DNA of 64,000 nt from Pseudomonadales bacterium (lineage in GTDB: Bacteria; Pseudomonadota; Gammaproteobacteria; Pseudomonadales; Ketobacteraceae): positions 58,450 to 122,449 of the forward strand of contig JAGUVW010000015.1 of NCBI GenBank assembly GCA_020062665.1, written 5' to 3'. The notes under the pieces were generated by a model that made no database searches, was not told where the DNA came from, and was given only the letters and a program-made list of their open reading frames with translations. The translations under genes were made by a program, and so were the position numbers. Of this stretch, positions 16,267 through 23,713 are shown one piece after another; within the stretch, counting starts at the first letter, position 1, and the number at the start of each line of letters is the position of its first letter.

Positions 16267-17295
16267 TCATTCGGACTTCATTTGTTCTTTCAATTGGGAA
16301 AAACGCGACTGTTTGGTGCCATCGGATTCCGGGCGTCGTACTTTCTGGGTTATCTTCACCGCCAGATTGCCGTTGGCTTCGCCCATCTTGCCGCGGAACG
16401 TGGCAATGCCGTTGGCCAGCAGCAATACGGTTTCAGGCATTTCAATCGGAATGATATCGCCGGGCTGTAGCCGAGCCAGCTCCGACAGGCGCATCTTGCG
16501 TTCCAGCAATTTGCCCTTGATATTGATCTGCGCTTCCATGATTTCCTCGCGCAGGGATTTCATCCAGCGCTCATCCTGATCACCCACGTCGCTCTGCACG
16601 CCGGCATCCAGCACTTCACGCAGAGGCTCGATCATGGAATACGGCAATGTCAGGTGCATCTCACCGCCACCGCCGTCCAGCTCCACGTGGAAGGAATTCA
16701 CCACCACCACTTCGCTGGGGCTGACGATGTTGGCCAGCGCGGGGTTCACTTCCGAATTGATGTACTCAAACTTCACCGGCAGGATGGCTTTCCAGGATTC
16801 CTGCATATCGATGAATGCCTGCTCCAGCACCATCTGCACCACGCGGTTTTCGGTCGGTGTGAATTCGCGGCCTTCGATCTTGACGTGACGCCCGTCACCG
16901 CCAAAAAAATTGTCCACCAGTTTGAACACCAGCTTGGCATCCAGAATGAACAATGCCGTGCCCTTGAGCGGCTTGATGCGCACCATGTTCAGCGACGTCG
17001 GAACGTAGAGACTGTGCACGTACTCGCCGAACTTGATGACCTGCACGCCGCCCACCGACACATCGGCTGTACGGCGCAGCAGGTTGAACATGCTGATGCG
17101 GGTGTAACGGGCAAAACGCTCGTTCACCATTTCGAGCGTGGGCATGCGCCCGCGCACAATCCGATCCTGCGTACTCAGATCGTAGGTTTGAATGCCCTCT
17201 TCGCCCTGATCCGTTCCGGTGGCGATGTCACCATCATCCACGCCATGGAGCAGCGCATCGATTTCGTCTTGGGATAAAAGATCCTGAACCGCCAT
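16267..17295 (-). CDS. fliM: Flagellar switch protein FliM
   Basis: A 342-aa C-ring protein. Residues 1-20 (LLSQDEIDALLHG) are the conserved CheY-P-binding segment. The middle CheC-like domain contains RGRMPTLEMVNERFARY and SLNMVRIKPLKGTALF, and the C-terminal SpoA domain follows (LLERKMRLSELARLQPGDII). All elements and the length are normal. The gene starts 5 bp after fliL ends. Confidence 0.97.
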   Translation of the reverse strand: MAVQDLLSQDEIDALLHGVDDGDIATGTDQGEEGIQTYDLSTQDRIVRGRMPTLEMVNERFARYTRISMFNLLRRTADVSVGGVQVIKFGEYVHSLYVPTSLNMVRIKPLKGTALFILDAKLVFKLVDNFFGGDGRHVKIEGREFTPTENRVVQMVLEQAFIDMQESWKAILPVKFEYINSEVNPALANIVSPSEVVVVNSFHVELDGGGGEMHLTLPYSMIEPLREVLDAGVQSDVGDQDERWMKSLREEIMEAQINIKGKLLERKMRLSELARLQPGDIIPIEMPETVLLLANGIATFRGKMGEANGNLAVKITQKVRRPESDGTKQSRFSQLKEQMKSE

Positions 17296-17300
17296 GACTG

Positions 17301-17792
17301 TTACTGCATCACAAAGTTGGTAAACAGAACCTGCTCAACGCCTGGTTCACCGGTTTCTTCCGTCAAAATCTTCTGCAATTCTTCCAGCACCACCTGACGC
17401 AGCGCCTCTTTGCCTTCTGGCGTGCGCAGCATTTCAAATTCCTGCGCACTGAACACCATCAACAGATTGTTGCGGATCAGCGGCATGTGCTTCTGCATCG
17501 CATCCACTATCGATCCCTTGCGCGTCATCACCGACAGGCTGACCTGCACGAAACGCTGCCGTCCCTGCCACTGATAATTCACGATAAAAGGCGGCTTGAA
17601 ATCGAAATAGATGGCCGGTTGTTGGGTGGGTGTTTCGGCATTGGCTTCCGCCTCATCGTCACCACCCATCATGAGGAACGCCGTGATGCCACCACCGAGC
17701 AACAGCACCACCAGCACGGCGATGATGATGATCAGCATCATTTTCGATTTGGGCTTTTCCTGTTGCTCTTCTGCTTTTTCTTCTTTGGCCAT
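17301..17792 (-). CDS. fliL: Flagellar basal body-associated protein FliL
   Basis: A 163-aa single-span membrane protein: short basic cytoplasmic N-terminus (EEQQEKPKSKMMLIII), one transmembrane helix (about 18-42), an acidic linker and the periplasmic FliL domain (AIYFDFKPPFIVNYQ, and GVEQVLFTNFVMQ at the end). FliL rings surround the stator units and raise motor torque. It is the first gene of the fliLMNOPQR-flhB operon and has a sigma-54-type promoter 33 nt upstream. Confidence 0.95.
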   Translation of the reverse strand: MAKEEKAEEQQEKPKSKMMLIIIIAVLVVLLLGGGITAFLMMGGDDEAEANAETPTQQPAIYFDFKPPFIVNYQWQGRQRFVQVSLSVMTRKGSIVDAMQKHMPLIRNNLLMVFSAQEFEMLRTPEGKEALRQVVLEELQKILTEETGEPGVEQVLFTNFVMQ

Positions 17793-17825
17793 TTGCCGTC
17801 ACCTTTCACTGCCGAACCTGATCAA

Positions 17826-17841
17826 AGCAAGCGCCGTACCA
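17826..17841 (-). promoter_or_regulatory. Sigma-54 promoter of the fliL operon
   Basis: On the minus strand the sequence is TGGTACG-GCGC-TTGCT, an excellent match to the -24 (TGGCACG) and -12 (TTGCW) elements with invariant GG and GC at correct spacing. It lies 33 nt upstream of the fliL start. Flagellar class III operons of this type are sigma-54/FleR(FlrC)-dependent in relatives. Confidence 0.85.
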
Positions 17842-17900
17842 AAATAATTTTTCCTTGGATATCATGTAGATATAAAACAACCGACGCAGACACCCTGGAG

Positions 17901-17971
17901 CCCGTCAAAATTCCGCCCCTTGAAGGAAAAGTCTAGCCAAGATTCTGCGGAACGCCTGTCAAAATTCCGCC
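17901..17971 (-). promoter_or_regulatory. Pair of direct repeats, probable activator (enhancer) sites for fliL
   Basis: Two 17-bp copies, 17901-17917 and 17955-17971, are identical except at one base and share the core GTCAAAATTCCGCC (GGCGGAATTTTGAC on the minus strand). They are 54 bp apart, about five helical turns, and start 60 bp upstream of the -24 element of the fliL sigma-54 promoter. This is where a FleR/FlrC- or FleQ-like activator would bind. The activator's identity is inference. Confidence 0.6.
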
Positions 17972-18029
17972 AAGTGCAGGATATGGTGGGAAAAATCGTC
18001 GCCGGCATACGGCAGGCAGTGCAGGAGTG

Positions 18030-18061
18030 AAAACAAAAAAAGGGCGGAATCCGATCCGCCC
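18030..18061 (-). terminator. Rho-independent terminator of fliK
   Basis: A perfect 7-bp stem gggcgga (18042-18048) / tccgccc (18055-18061) with a 6-nt loop is followed on the minus strand by a run of U residues (the A-rich stretch at 18031-18041). It lies 23 nt after the fliK stop and separates fliK from the fliL promoter region. Confidence 0.85.
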
Positions 18062-18083
18062 CCGGTGAATGCCTGTGGATGAC

Positions 18084-19787
18084 TCAGGCGTAATAGTCGA
18101 CCAGACCCACCGCCCGCACGGGCTGCAGATTGTTTTCCTCAGTTGCGTCGGCGCTGCCGGCAATCGCGCCATCGCGTCCGCGGGAGCCGTCAGAGGCTTC
18201 CTGCTGATGGCGTGAATGACGGGCGCCGTGATCCTGCACGTCCACATTGCCCAGCGCGACGCCGTTCTGATCCAGCATCTCGCGCAACCGTGGCACCGAC
18301 TGTTCCAGCGCCTCGCGGGTCTGCGCCACCTGGCTGGTGAACACCACGTGGGCCTTGTCCTCGTGCATGCGGATGCGCACTTCCACCGGCCCCAGATCCT
18401 TGGGATTGAGATGAATCTCGGCAGATTTCAGCTTGCTGCTCACCATCATCATCAGACGCTGGCCCAGCTCCCCGGCCCATTCCCGGTGACCCACCGGCGT
18501 CTGAATACCGGTGGAAACGGGCTTGCCGCTGTCCACCCGCGCGTTGCTGAGCTGCTCCAGCGTGCGACCGAAGGCGGTTGGCTTGATCTCGCTCGCGGTA
18601 TCGGACTTGTGGGACTGCGGCTTGGTTTCGCCTTCGACGGCACCTTTGAACTGCTGGGCCAGCGCCGCAAGCTGATCCTTCAACGGCCCGCTACGATCTG
18701 CTGCCAATTGTTTGGCAAACTCCGACCGGGCTTCGGCATTCTTTTCGGCGGGCGAGGCTTCATGTCCCAACTCCCAACCTTCCAGCTCGCCGGCCGGGGC
18801 GGCTTGCGTTTGATTGCTGGACTCAACTCCACTCTGCGACGTGTTCTTTACGTCCAACTGAGCGACGCCCGGTGACTGCGTTGCTGCGGATTGCGTGCCC
18901 GACGATTGAGTAGCGCTGGCGAACTCACTGCTGGCATTGCCAGTCGCTGTTGCCGTTGTCGCTACCTGCGCGTCGGGCGCAACAGTCTGTCCAGCCAGAA
19001 CACCCGTTTGCAGGCGCATTGCACCTGCATCAGCAGCGAGCAATGCCGGATCAGACACGCCGTCTTCCGCCGATACAGCAGCCTCCACATTGGCAACAGC
19101 CGCTTCCGACGTCAGCGCCGCCTGCTCCAGGGACTGCTCTTCCGTCGACTGCGTGGACGCCAGCGCCAAGTCGATTGCTTCGCTTTGGTCTCCACTGGCT
19201 GAGGCATCCGCGTCCGCAGGCAGCACCTCACCCTCGGCCAACAGCATTTGTGCGGCCGCAAGCAGGGACGCCTCCTCACCAGATGCCAGCAGAGCATCTT
19301 CATCCGATGGCTGCGCCAGGCCCTGTTCGGCGATAACCGCAGCGGCTTGGGAAATGCCATCGTCCGGAAGAACGGTGCCGTCTGCCAAGGTCGACTGCGG
19401 ATGCGACTCCTGAGCGACCGGAGAAGCCTGCGGCGACGTCTCATCCTGGCTCGCCTGTTTGCTGGTCTTGTCGGATACCGGACGATCCTGAGTGGATTCG
19501 CGGGCATGCGCCGGCGGTTGCCGCGCCGGCAAACGCTTGCCGGTGGCCTGGCGAAGATCGTCCTGTTTTTCGTGCCGGGTGGAGGAAGATTTCTGGCGCC
19601 GCGCAGCCTGATCGGCAACCGCATCGCGCCGCACCTCTTCACGGGCATCAGCCTGCTGCTTCAGCACCTGCGGAAACCCGCCCGGACTATCGATGCTAAA
19701 TAACGAATTCTGAATGGATAACTCGGCAGAGCCGGCCTGCGCCACTGGCAACGTCAACGCACTGCTGGCCCGAATTTCGCTGCTCAT
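18084..19787 (-). CDS. fliK: Flagellar hook-length control protein FliK
   Basis: A 567-aa secreted molecular ruler. Residues 1-400 are low-complexity, rich in Ala, Ser, Gln and Glu, as is usual. The conserved C-terminal domain (about 440-525) contains RLMMMVSSKLKSAEIHLNP, LGPVEVRI and REMLDQNGVALGNVDV. It measures hook length and triggers the FlhB substrate switch. It is transcribed alone, between its own sigma-54-like promoter and a strong terminator. Confidence 0.93.
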   Translation of the reverse strand: MSSEIRASSALTLPVAQAGSAELSIQNSLFSIDSPGGFPQVLKQQADAREEVRRDAVADQAARRQKSSSTRHEKQDDLRQATGKRLPARQPPAHARESTQDRPVSDKTSKQASQDETSPQASPVAQESHPQSTLADGTVLPDDGISQAAAVIAEQGLAQPSDEDALLASGEEASLLAAAQMLLAEGEVLPADADASASGDQSEAIDLALASTQSTEEQSLEQAALTSEAAVANVEAAVSAEDGVSDPALLAADAGAMRLQTGVLAGQTVAPDAQVATTATATGNASSEFASATQSSGTQSAATQSPGVAQLDVKNTSQSGVESSNQTQAAPAGELEGWELGHEASPAEKNAEARSEFAKQLAADRSGPLKDQLAALAQQFKGAVEGETKPQSHKSDTASEIKPTAFGRTLEQLSNARVDSGKPVSTGIQTPVGHREWAGELGQRLMMMVSSKLKSAEIHLNPKDLGPVEVRIRMHEDKAHVVFTSQVAQTREALEQSVPRLREMLDQNGVALGNVDVQDHGARHSRHQQEASDGSRGRDGAIAGSADATEENNLQPVRAVGLVDYYA

Positions 19788-19842
19788 TCACACTCTCCTT
19801 CCGCTTGCCAACGGGCAAGCCTCGTCGTAACAAGGGAAGAAG

Positions 19843-19858
19843 AGCAAGGCCTATGCCA
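19843..19858 (-). promoter_or_regulatory. Sigma-54 promoter of fliK
   Basis: The minus strand reads TGGCATA-GGCC-TTGCT, with the invariant GG and GC at correct spacing, 56 nt upstream of the fliK start and directly after the stop of the DUF4404 gene. It agrees with sigma-54 control of fliK in related bacteria. Confidence 0.8.
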
Positions 19859-19859
19859 A

Positions 19860-20123
19860 TCAAAGACCGATGCTGTTCAGGGTGGTGATGATCTGGCGAA
19901 TGACACGGGCAATCATCGGATGATCTTCTTCATACAAAATCACGCGCTTTTCCAGCTCATCGACCAGATTCTCGTCCCAGTGCTCCTTCTCTTCCGCCAT
20001 CATCAGCTCGAGCCGGGCACTCAAAGCCTCCAGCGTTTCGCGCTCGGCCGGATCCACATGAACATTGGCATCGAGATGCGAGCGCAATTCGGAAAGGGAA
20101 TTCTTGATGGTTTCTTTTGGCAT
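19860..20123 (-). CDS. DUF4404 family small protein
   Basis: An 87-aa acidic helical protein (MPKETIKNSLSELRSHL at the start, ARVIRQIITTLNSIGL at the end). The N- and C-terminal patterns match the family annotated DUF4404, common in pseudomonad-like gammaproteobacteria and of unknown function. It has no signal peptide or membrane segment. It lies between fliK and a PAAR gene transcribed divergently, and is probably independent of both. Confidence 0.8.
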   Translation of the reverse strand: MPKETIKNSLSELRSHLDANVHVDPAERETLEALSARLELMMAEEKEHWDENLVDELEKRVILYEEDHPMIARVIRQIITTLNSIGL

Positions 20124-20208
20124 CGGACTACCCCTGTCATTTTTCAGTTAGTATATGCCATAACCTCGCCCGGTAAACCTGACAGGTATCAGTCTGACGG
20201 CGGAGTTC

Positions 20209-20226
20209 TTTGCGCCAGCACTGTCT
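20209..20226 (+). promoter_or_regulatory. Shared 18-bp regulon motif (site 1), upstream of PAAR gene
   Basis: TTTGCG-CCAGCA-CTGTCT, followed by ATATAAATAGAAAG. The end of the motif is 40 nt before the PAAR start. It is one of nine copies in this window (see findings). It is probably a promoter core or an activator site; the nature is unproven. Confidence 0.6.
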
Positions 20227-20266
20227 ATATAAATAGAAAGCCCCAACTTCATCAAAGGATTGAACC

Positions 20267-20557
20267 ATGCCCTTCGCCGCGCGCATCACCGACTACCACG
20301 TCTGCCCCCGCGTCAATCCAGGCCCCGTTCCCCATGTGGGCGGCCCCATCGTTGTGGGCGAACCCACGGTCATCATCATGGGCATGCCGGCCGCCCGCGT
20401 GGGCGACATGGCGATTTGCGTTGGGCCGCCGGACAAGGTGGCGCGAGGAAGTTCATCGGTGTTGATCGGCAACAAACCAGCGGCCAGGATGGGGGATAGC
20501 ACCGCTCACAAGGGCATGGTGGTGTCGGGGGTGGGGACGGTTTTGATTGGGGGGTGA
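20267..20557 (+). CDS. PAAR-domain protein (T6SS spike tip)
   Basis: A 96-aa single PAAR domain protein: MPFAARITDYHVCPRVNPG, GGPIVVGEPTVIIMGMPAARVGD, and a C-terminal repeat of the same beta pattern (GKPAARMGDSTAHKG type). PAAR proteins cap the VgrG trimer and often bind a zinc ion through His/Cys ligands; His11, Cys13 and a later His are present. It has no toxin extension. It is 12 kb away from the nearest other T6SS gene, next to the pilus operon, but carries the same upstream motif as the T6SS operons. Ribosome binding site AAAGGA precedes ATG 20267. Confidence 0.93.
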   Translation: MPFAARITDYHVCPRVNPGPVPHVGGPIVVGEPTVIIMGMPAARVGDMAICVGPPDKVARGSSSVLIGNKPAARMGDSTAHKGMVVSGVGTVLIGG

Positions 20558-20572
20558 GAGCCCCCGCACTCG

Positions 20573-21466
20573 TCACTCACAATAGGTGACCACTGCAACT
20601 TCTGGAACTGCTCCATCACATTCAGGCCCATGGCGAGCATACGTGACGGTGCCGGGTGGTCCACCACCGCCACAGGCTCCGCCACCGCCACCGCCACCGC
20701 CACCGCCACCGCCACCGCCACCGCCACCGCCACCGCCACCATTAAGCGTTCCGACACATAACGTTATGGTCCAGTGGCTCTCGTTTTCCGAGTTGGCAAA
20801 ATAGTAGCCTTGCAGACCTCTTTCATGCACTACGCATATCCTTTGCGGGATGGCTATGTAGTGCTCGTCAACAGAACCACAAGGTGGCTTTTCAACTGAA
20901 AACTGCCCACTACCAATATATTCCGCTTTAGAAAAATAATACTGCTTGCCCGCTCGTCTCGGAGGAAAAACCCTGTGCATGAGTTGAATGTCACTGCCAC
21001 TGTTGCTGGTCGTTGCGCCCGGCAACATGGTTCTGACAACCTGCACCAGATCACTGTCCACTCCTGCAAACTGCAGTGTTATATCAAACGAACCTGTATC
21101 GCCGTCTGCACAACGGGTAGAGACAGTTGCCGAGGCAACAGGCACGTAGTCCGCTGGCAAGTATCCTTCCGATTCAAGAGCCCCCAATGCTCCATCGCAT
21201 CCAGGAGTGGAAGCGGAATCCGGCCACCGTCCCGCTGTTGCCTCTGCCACATAGTAGGAAAGCGCCAGATTCGACAGTGACAACACTTCCTGCGCGATGT
21301 TTTCGCCCAGTTGAACTTTCATATGCTCGATCCGGGCATGCACGAAATATCCGATCACCAATCCCATCAGCGCAATCGAGACCAGTATTTCTACGAGCGT
21401 AAAACCATTGGCGCGGTCAGGATTTGGGGTACGATTAGGCACGAAGAAACTATTTGTTGATCTCAT
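20573..21466 (-). CDS. Minor type IV pilin with poly-glycine region
   Basis: A 297-aa prepilin-like protein. The leader ends DRANG and is followed by FTLVEILVSIALMGLVIGYF, a perfect class III signal with Glu5. The globular part holds several cysteine pairs (CDGALG, CADGD, PCGS, ICVVH, LCVG). Near residue 240 comes an uninterrupted run of about 21 glycines, then ACGGGGPPG and a final domain of about 25 residues ending in TYCE. The glycines are encoded by ten perfect hexanucleotide repeats. The gene is last in the pilus operon and overlaps the previous pilin gene by 17 bp. A tip or adhesin-like role, as for R64 PilV, is inference from size and position. Confidence 0.88.
   Translation of the reverse strand: MRSTNSFFVPNRTPNPDRANGFTLVEILVSIALMGLVIGYFVHARIEHMKVQLGENIAQEVLSLSNLALSYYVAEATAGRWPDSASTPGCDGALGALESEGYLPADYVPVASATVSTRCADGDTGSFDITLQFAGVDSDLVQVVRTMLPGATTSNSGSDIQLMHRVFPPRRAGKQYYFSKAEYIGSGQFSVEKPPCGSVDEHYIAIPQRICVVHERGLQGYYFANSENESHWTITLCVGTLNGGGGGGGGGGGGGGGGGGGGGACGGGGPPGTVTYARHGPECDGAVPEVAVVTYCE
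20681..20740 (-). repeat. Hexanucleotide tandem repeat inside a pilin gene
   Basis: Ten perfect consecutive copies of GCCACC on the plus strand (GGTGGC on the coding strand) over 60 bp. The unit is a multiple of three, so slippage would change the glycine run by two residues per unit without frameshift. This is a strong candidate for length polymorphism between strains. Confidence 0.97.
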
Positions 21467-22001
21467 TTAAAAACCGGAATTCTATAGTTGAAGGATGCAG
21501 CGTACGGGGAGTAACAGTCCAGCTCACATCGGATGCGACATCCTTTGCTGTTGAAAAGAAATCAAACTCAGCATACGAGCTGTCCAGCGTGAGCGTTATG
21601 AAGGTTGATTGTTCCGTGAGCGTCACCGAATAAACAGTGCCAGCACTCTGCCCCAGAATGGTTTCGGCGTCATATACAACTTCCTGCAATCCGGACTTCA
21701 GAACGGAGGCAACGTCCATGTCCCTCATAAACCGATTCAACGTTTCATTGTAAACAGACGGTGTCACCGAAAAGGTTGACGCATGATGATCGATCAGACG
21801 GGGCCTGATCTGCTCGATCGCCGATGCGATGACTCTGGCGTTCTGTATTGCGCTGGCCACCTGCTGTGATCGCAGTTGATCCAGGACACTGGTTCCAGCG
21901 AACGTAGCCATCAAAACGACCAGCGAAATGACAACCAGCATCTCCACCAACGTAAAGCCACTCTGGACGCTGGCGGGGCATCGCTCAGTGGTGCATAACA
22001 T
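21450..22001 (-). CDS. Minor type IV pilin / pseudopilin
   Basis: A 183-aa prepilin with a 15-residue leader ending in QSG, then FTLVEMLVVISLVVLMATFAG with Glu5. The soluble part, about 140 residues, has no evident cysteine pair. ATG at 21999-22001 overlaps the platform-protein gene by 17 bp; longer in-frame starts read into that gene. It is coupled to its neighbours on both sides by 17-bp overlaps. Probably a minor pilin that primes assembly. Confidence 0.87.
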   Translation of the reverse strand: MLCTTERCPASVQSGFTLVEMLVVISLVVLMATFAGTSVLDQLRSQQVASAIQNARVIASAIEQIRPRLIDHHASTFSVTPSVYNETLNRFMRDMDVASVLKSGLQEVVYDAETILGQSAGTVYSVTLTEQSTFITLTLDSSYAEFDFFSTAKDVASDVSWTVTPRTLHPSTIEFRFLNEINK

Positions 22002-23154
22002 TGCCTGCGGCCCCCGCCAGTGGCAAATAGAATCCCAGCACCGCCGAAACGGCAGCAAACACCATGAGGAGAAAACCTATTCTGCCCAAAACCCGCGATA
22101 TCTGCCGCGCAACATGAACGTTCTGAAGATGTAACGTCTCCTTCATCGCGCTCATGACGTGCCTTTGTTGATCTGCATCGATTTCATGAAGCACCGCCAT
22201 CCCATCCCGGATGGACTGATCCCAGTCCTCTTCATCCAACGCTTTGCCCAGATCCTCGGACTTGGCCAGGTGAGCATAGATGCGCTGGTATATTGTTTTC
22301 TTGTGCCCATAGGAGGATCGGATCATCTCGACAATGATGTCGGCATCCACAAATCCGGCCCCGTGCAACATTTCATAGACGGACAGAAACTCTGACGAAC
22401 GATCCAGTTTGTTCTTGTTCTCGATGGAAGAAAAGAATGGAAGACGCTTCATCACACGCCAAACATAGGAGCGATACAGGAAAAGCACAATGGCCAAAAC
22501 AGGAACCGTCCACCAGAATGTCTTCGTGATATAGCCAAAGAACATCAGCATGTTGGTGAAATTATTGGGCACAATGATAGTGCTATTACCCGACAGCAGG
22601 TTCTGCAGCGAATTACTCAGGAATGCCGGCACACAGAAGAAAAATGCCAGGCCCATGATGATATACACGATACCTGTGCGAAACTCGGTGCTGACCTCGG
22701 ACCTTATTTTTTCCTTGTCCAGAATAAAACGCGCTGCGGTTCGCAATGCTTCCGAATATTGACCAGTCTTTTCCGCCGCTCGCGCCATCAGCACTGCGAA
22801 TGGATTAAAACGGAAGAGCTGGAGATAATCCGCTAGCGACTCACACTGAGCCAGACTGTCTTTCTTATATTTGATCCAGCTGCTTCTCTCCAGCAACTGT
22901 TGCACGGCCTGGTTGGCCGTCTTGCCGGTGGCAACGGAACTGCTCAGCGATTGCAGAAAGACCGCCTGGTTCTTGGGATCAGGCCCAGGCGGTTCGATGG
23001 CAAACGCCAGTCGCCCAACGATGTCTTCGCGCACCGACAGGATACGCCGCTCGGGGATGCGGGACATCCAGCGGGCTTCTTCACGGGTATCCGCTTCGAC
23101 TTTCAGCGATACCGCGTTACCGGTGGCATCAAGGTATTGGACGACGTAGAGCAT
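21985..23154 (-). CDS. Pilus assembly inner-membrane platform protein (GspF/PilC/R64 PilR family)
   Basis: A 389-aa polytopic protein with two T2SSF-type repeats: the first cytoplasmic domain (QAVFLQSLSSSVATGKTANQ, quoted as the conserved loop), membrane helices near 165-185 and 210-235, the second cytoplasmic domain (RSSEFLSVYEMLHGAGFV), and a final C-terminal helix pair (RIGFLLMVFAAVSAVLGFYL). It couples the assembly ATPase to pilin extraction from the membrane. The ATPase is encoded two genes upstream. Confidence 0.9.
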   Translation of the reverse strand: MLYVVQYLDATGNAVSLKVEADTREEARWMSRIPERRILSVREDIVGRLAFAIEPPGPDPKNQAVFLQSLSSSVATGKTANQAVQQLLERSSWIKYKKDSLAQCESLADYLQLFRFNPFAVLMARAAEKTGQYSEALRTAARFILDKEKIRSEVSTEFRTGIVYIIMGLAFFFCVPAFLSNSLQNLLSGNSTIIVPNNFTNMLMFFGYITKTFWWTVPVLAIVLFLYRSYVWRVMKRLPFFSSIENKNKLDRSSEFLSVYEMLHGAGFVDADIIVEMIRSSYGHKKTIYQRIYAHLAKSEDLGKALDEEDWDQSIRDGMAVLHEIDADQQRHVMSAMKETLHLQNVHVARQISRVLGRIGFLLMVFAAVSAVLGFYLPLAGAAGNVMHH

Positions 23155-23167
23155 TACAATCTACCGA

Positions 23168-23674
23168 TCAGACGCAGTCGTAGGTGACTACGACGTTAGT
23201 GGTCGAACCGTCGTAAGTAGTAACACCATTAATCTGCGGCTGACCCGTCACGTTTGAAATGATATTCTGCGCAGCAACCGTAGGGTTGTCTGAACCTGTA
23301 GTCTGATAAGTAATGGTAATTAATCTGGTGCCGTGTGTGTAAGTCACTGTCCATGGTTCGCCCCAAGTGGTATTCGGGACAAGTCCGCGGGCAACCAAAG
23401 CTGCTTTGACAGCGACACCATCTGCGGCGCTTAACGAAACACAAGAATTCATATTGCGCGCTTTGAAGGATGATATCGCCGCCGGCACGTTGGTCAAAAG
23501 GAACGTGGTGGATACACCCACCTTCGCATCGTCATTTGAACGCCCAATTTCTATGGTGATGTAGACAACCAGCAGCGACACAATTGCCACCACGGTAATC
23601 AACTCCACCAAGGTAAAACCCTTGACGCCTTTATTCTGTCCGTTCATTCCACCCGCAAACCTTGCACTTTTCAT
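23168..23674 (-). CDS. Probable major type IV pilin
   Basis: A 168-aa prepilin. The leader ends GVKG and is followed by FTLVELITVVAIVSLLVVYI with Glu5. The C-terminal region contains CVSL and the final CV, giving a D-region disulfide loop of roughly 90 residues, large as in type IVb pilins. Many Thr and Asn residues suggest a surface-exposed beta domain. Start ATG 23672-23674 has AGGA at 5 nt; an internal ATG 9 codons later is possible. Position between ATPase and platform genes and its own strong ribosome binding site fit the major pilin. Confidence 0.87.
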   Translation of the reverse strand: MKSARFAGGMNGQNKGVKGFTLVELITVVAIVSLLVVYITIEIGRSNDDAKVGVSTTFLLTNVPAAISSFKARNMNSCVSLSAADGVAVKAALVARGLVPNTTWGEPWTVTYTHGTRLITITYQTTGSDNPTVAAQNIISNVTGQPQINGVTTYDGSTTNVVVTYDCV

Positions 23675-23713
23675 ACGATTCCTCGACTCCTGTTAATCAT
23701 AAAGACAAATGGT

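Noticed and set aside
17901..17971. The two 17-bp repeats as a CRISPR or mobile-element remnant
   Set aside because: Only two copies, no spacer array or transposase, and their position relative to a sigma-54 promoter is better explained as activator sites.
20549..20565. Small G/C hairpin between the PAAR gene and the last pilin gene as terminator
   Set aside because: The stem is only five G-C pairs with no following U-tract and it overlaps the PAAR stop; evidence is too weak.
20586..20804. Plus-strand open frame with a poly-proline run
   Set aside because: It arises only because the GCCACC array reads as Pro codons on that strand; the pilin on the minus strand has signal peptide, cysteines and operon context.
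23690..23713. A tenth regulon motif (TTTGTCTTTATGATTAAC) before the major pilin gene
   Set aside because: The TTTGCG half is missing at the required 12-bp distance and the gene is inside an operon.
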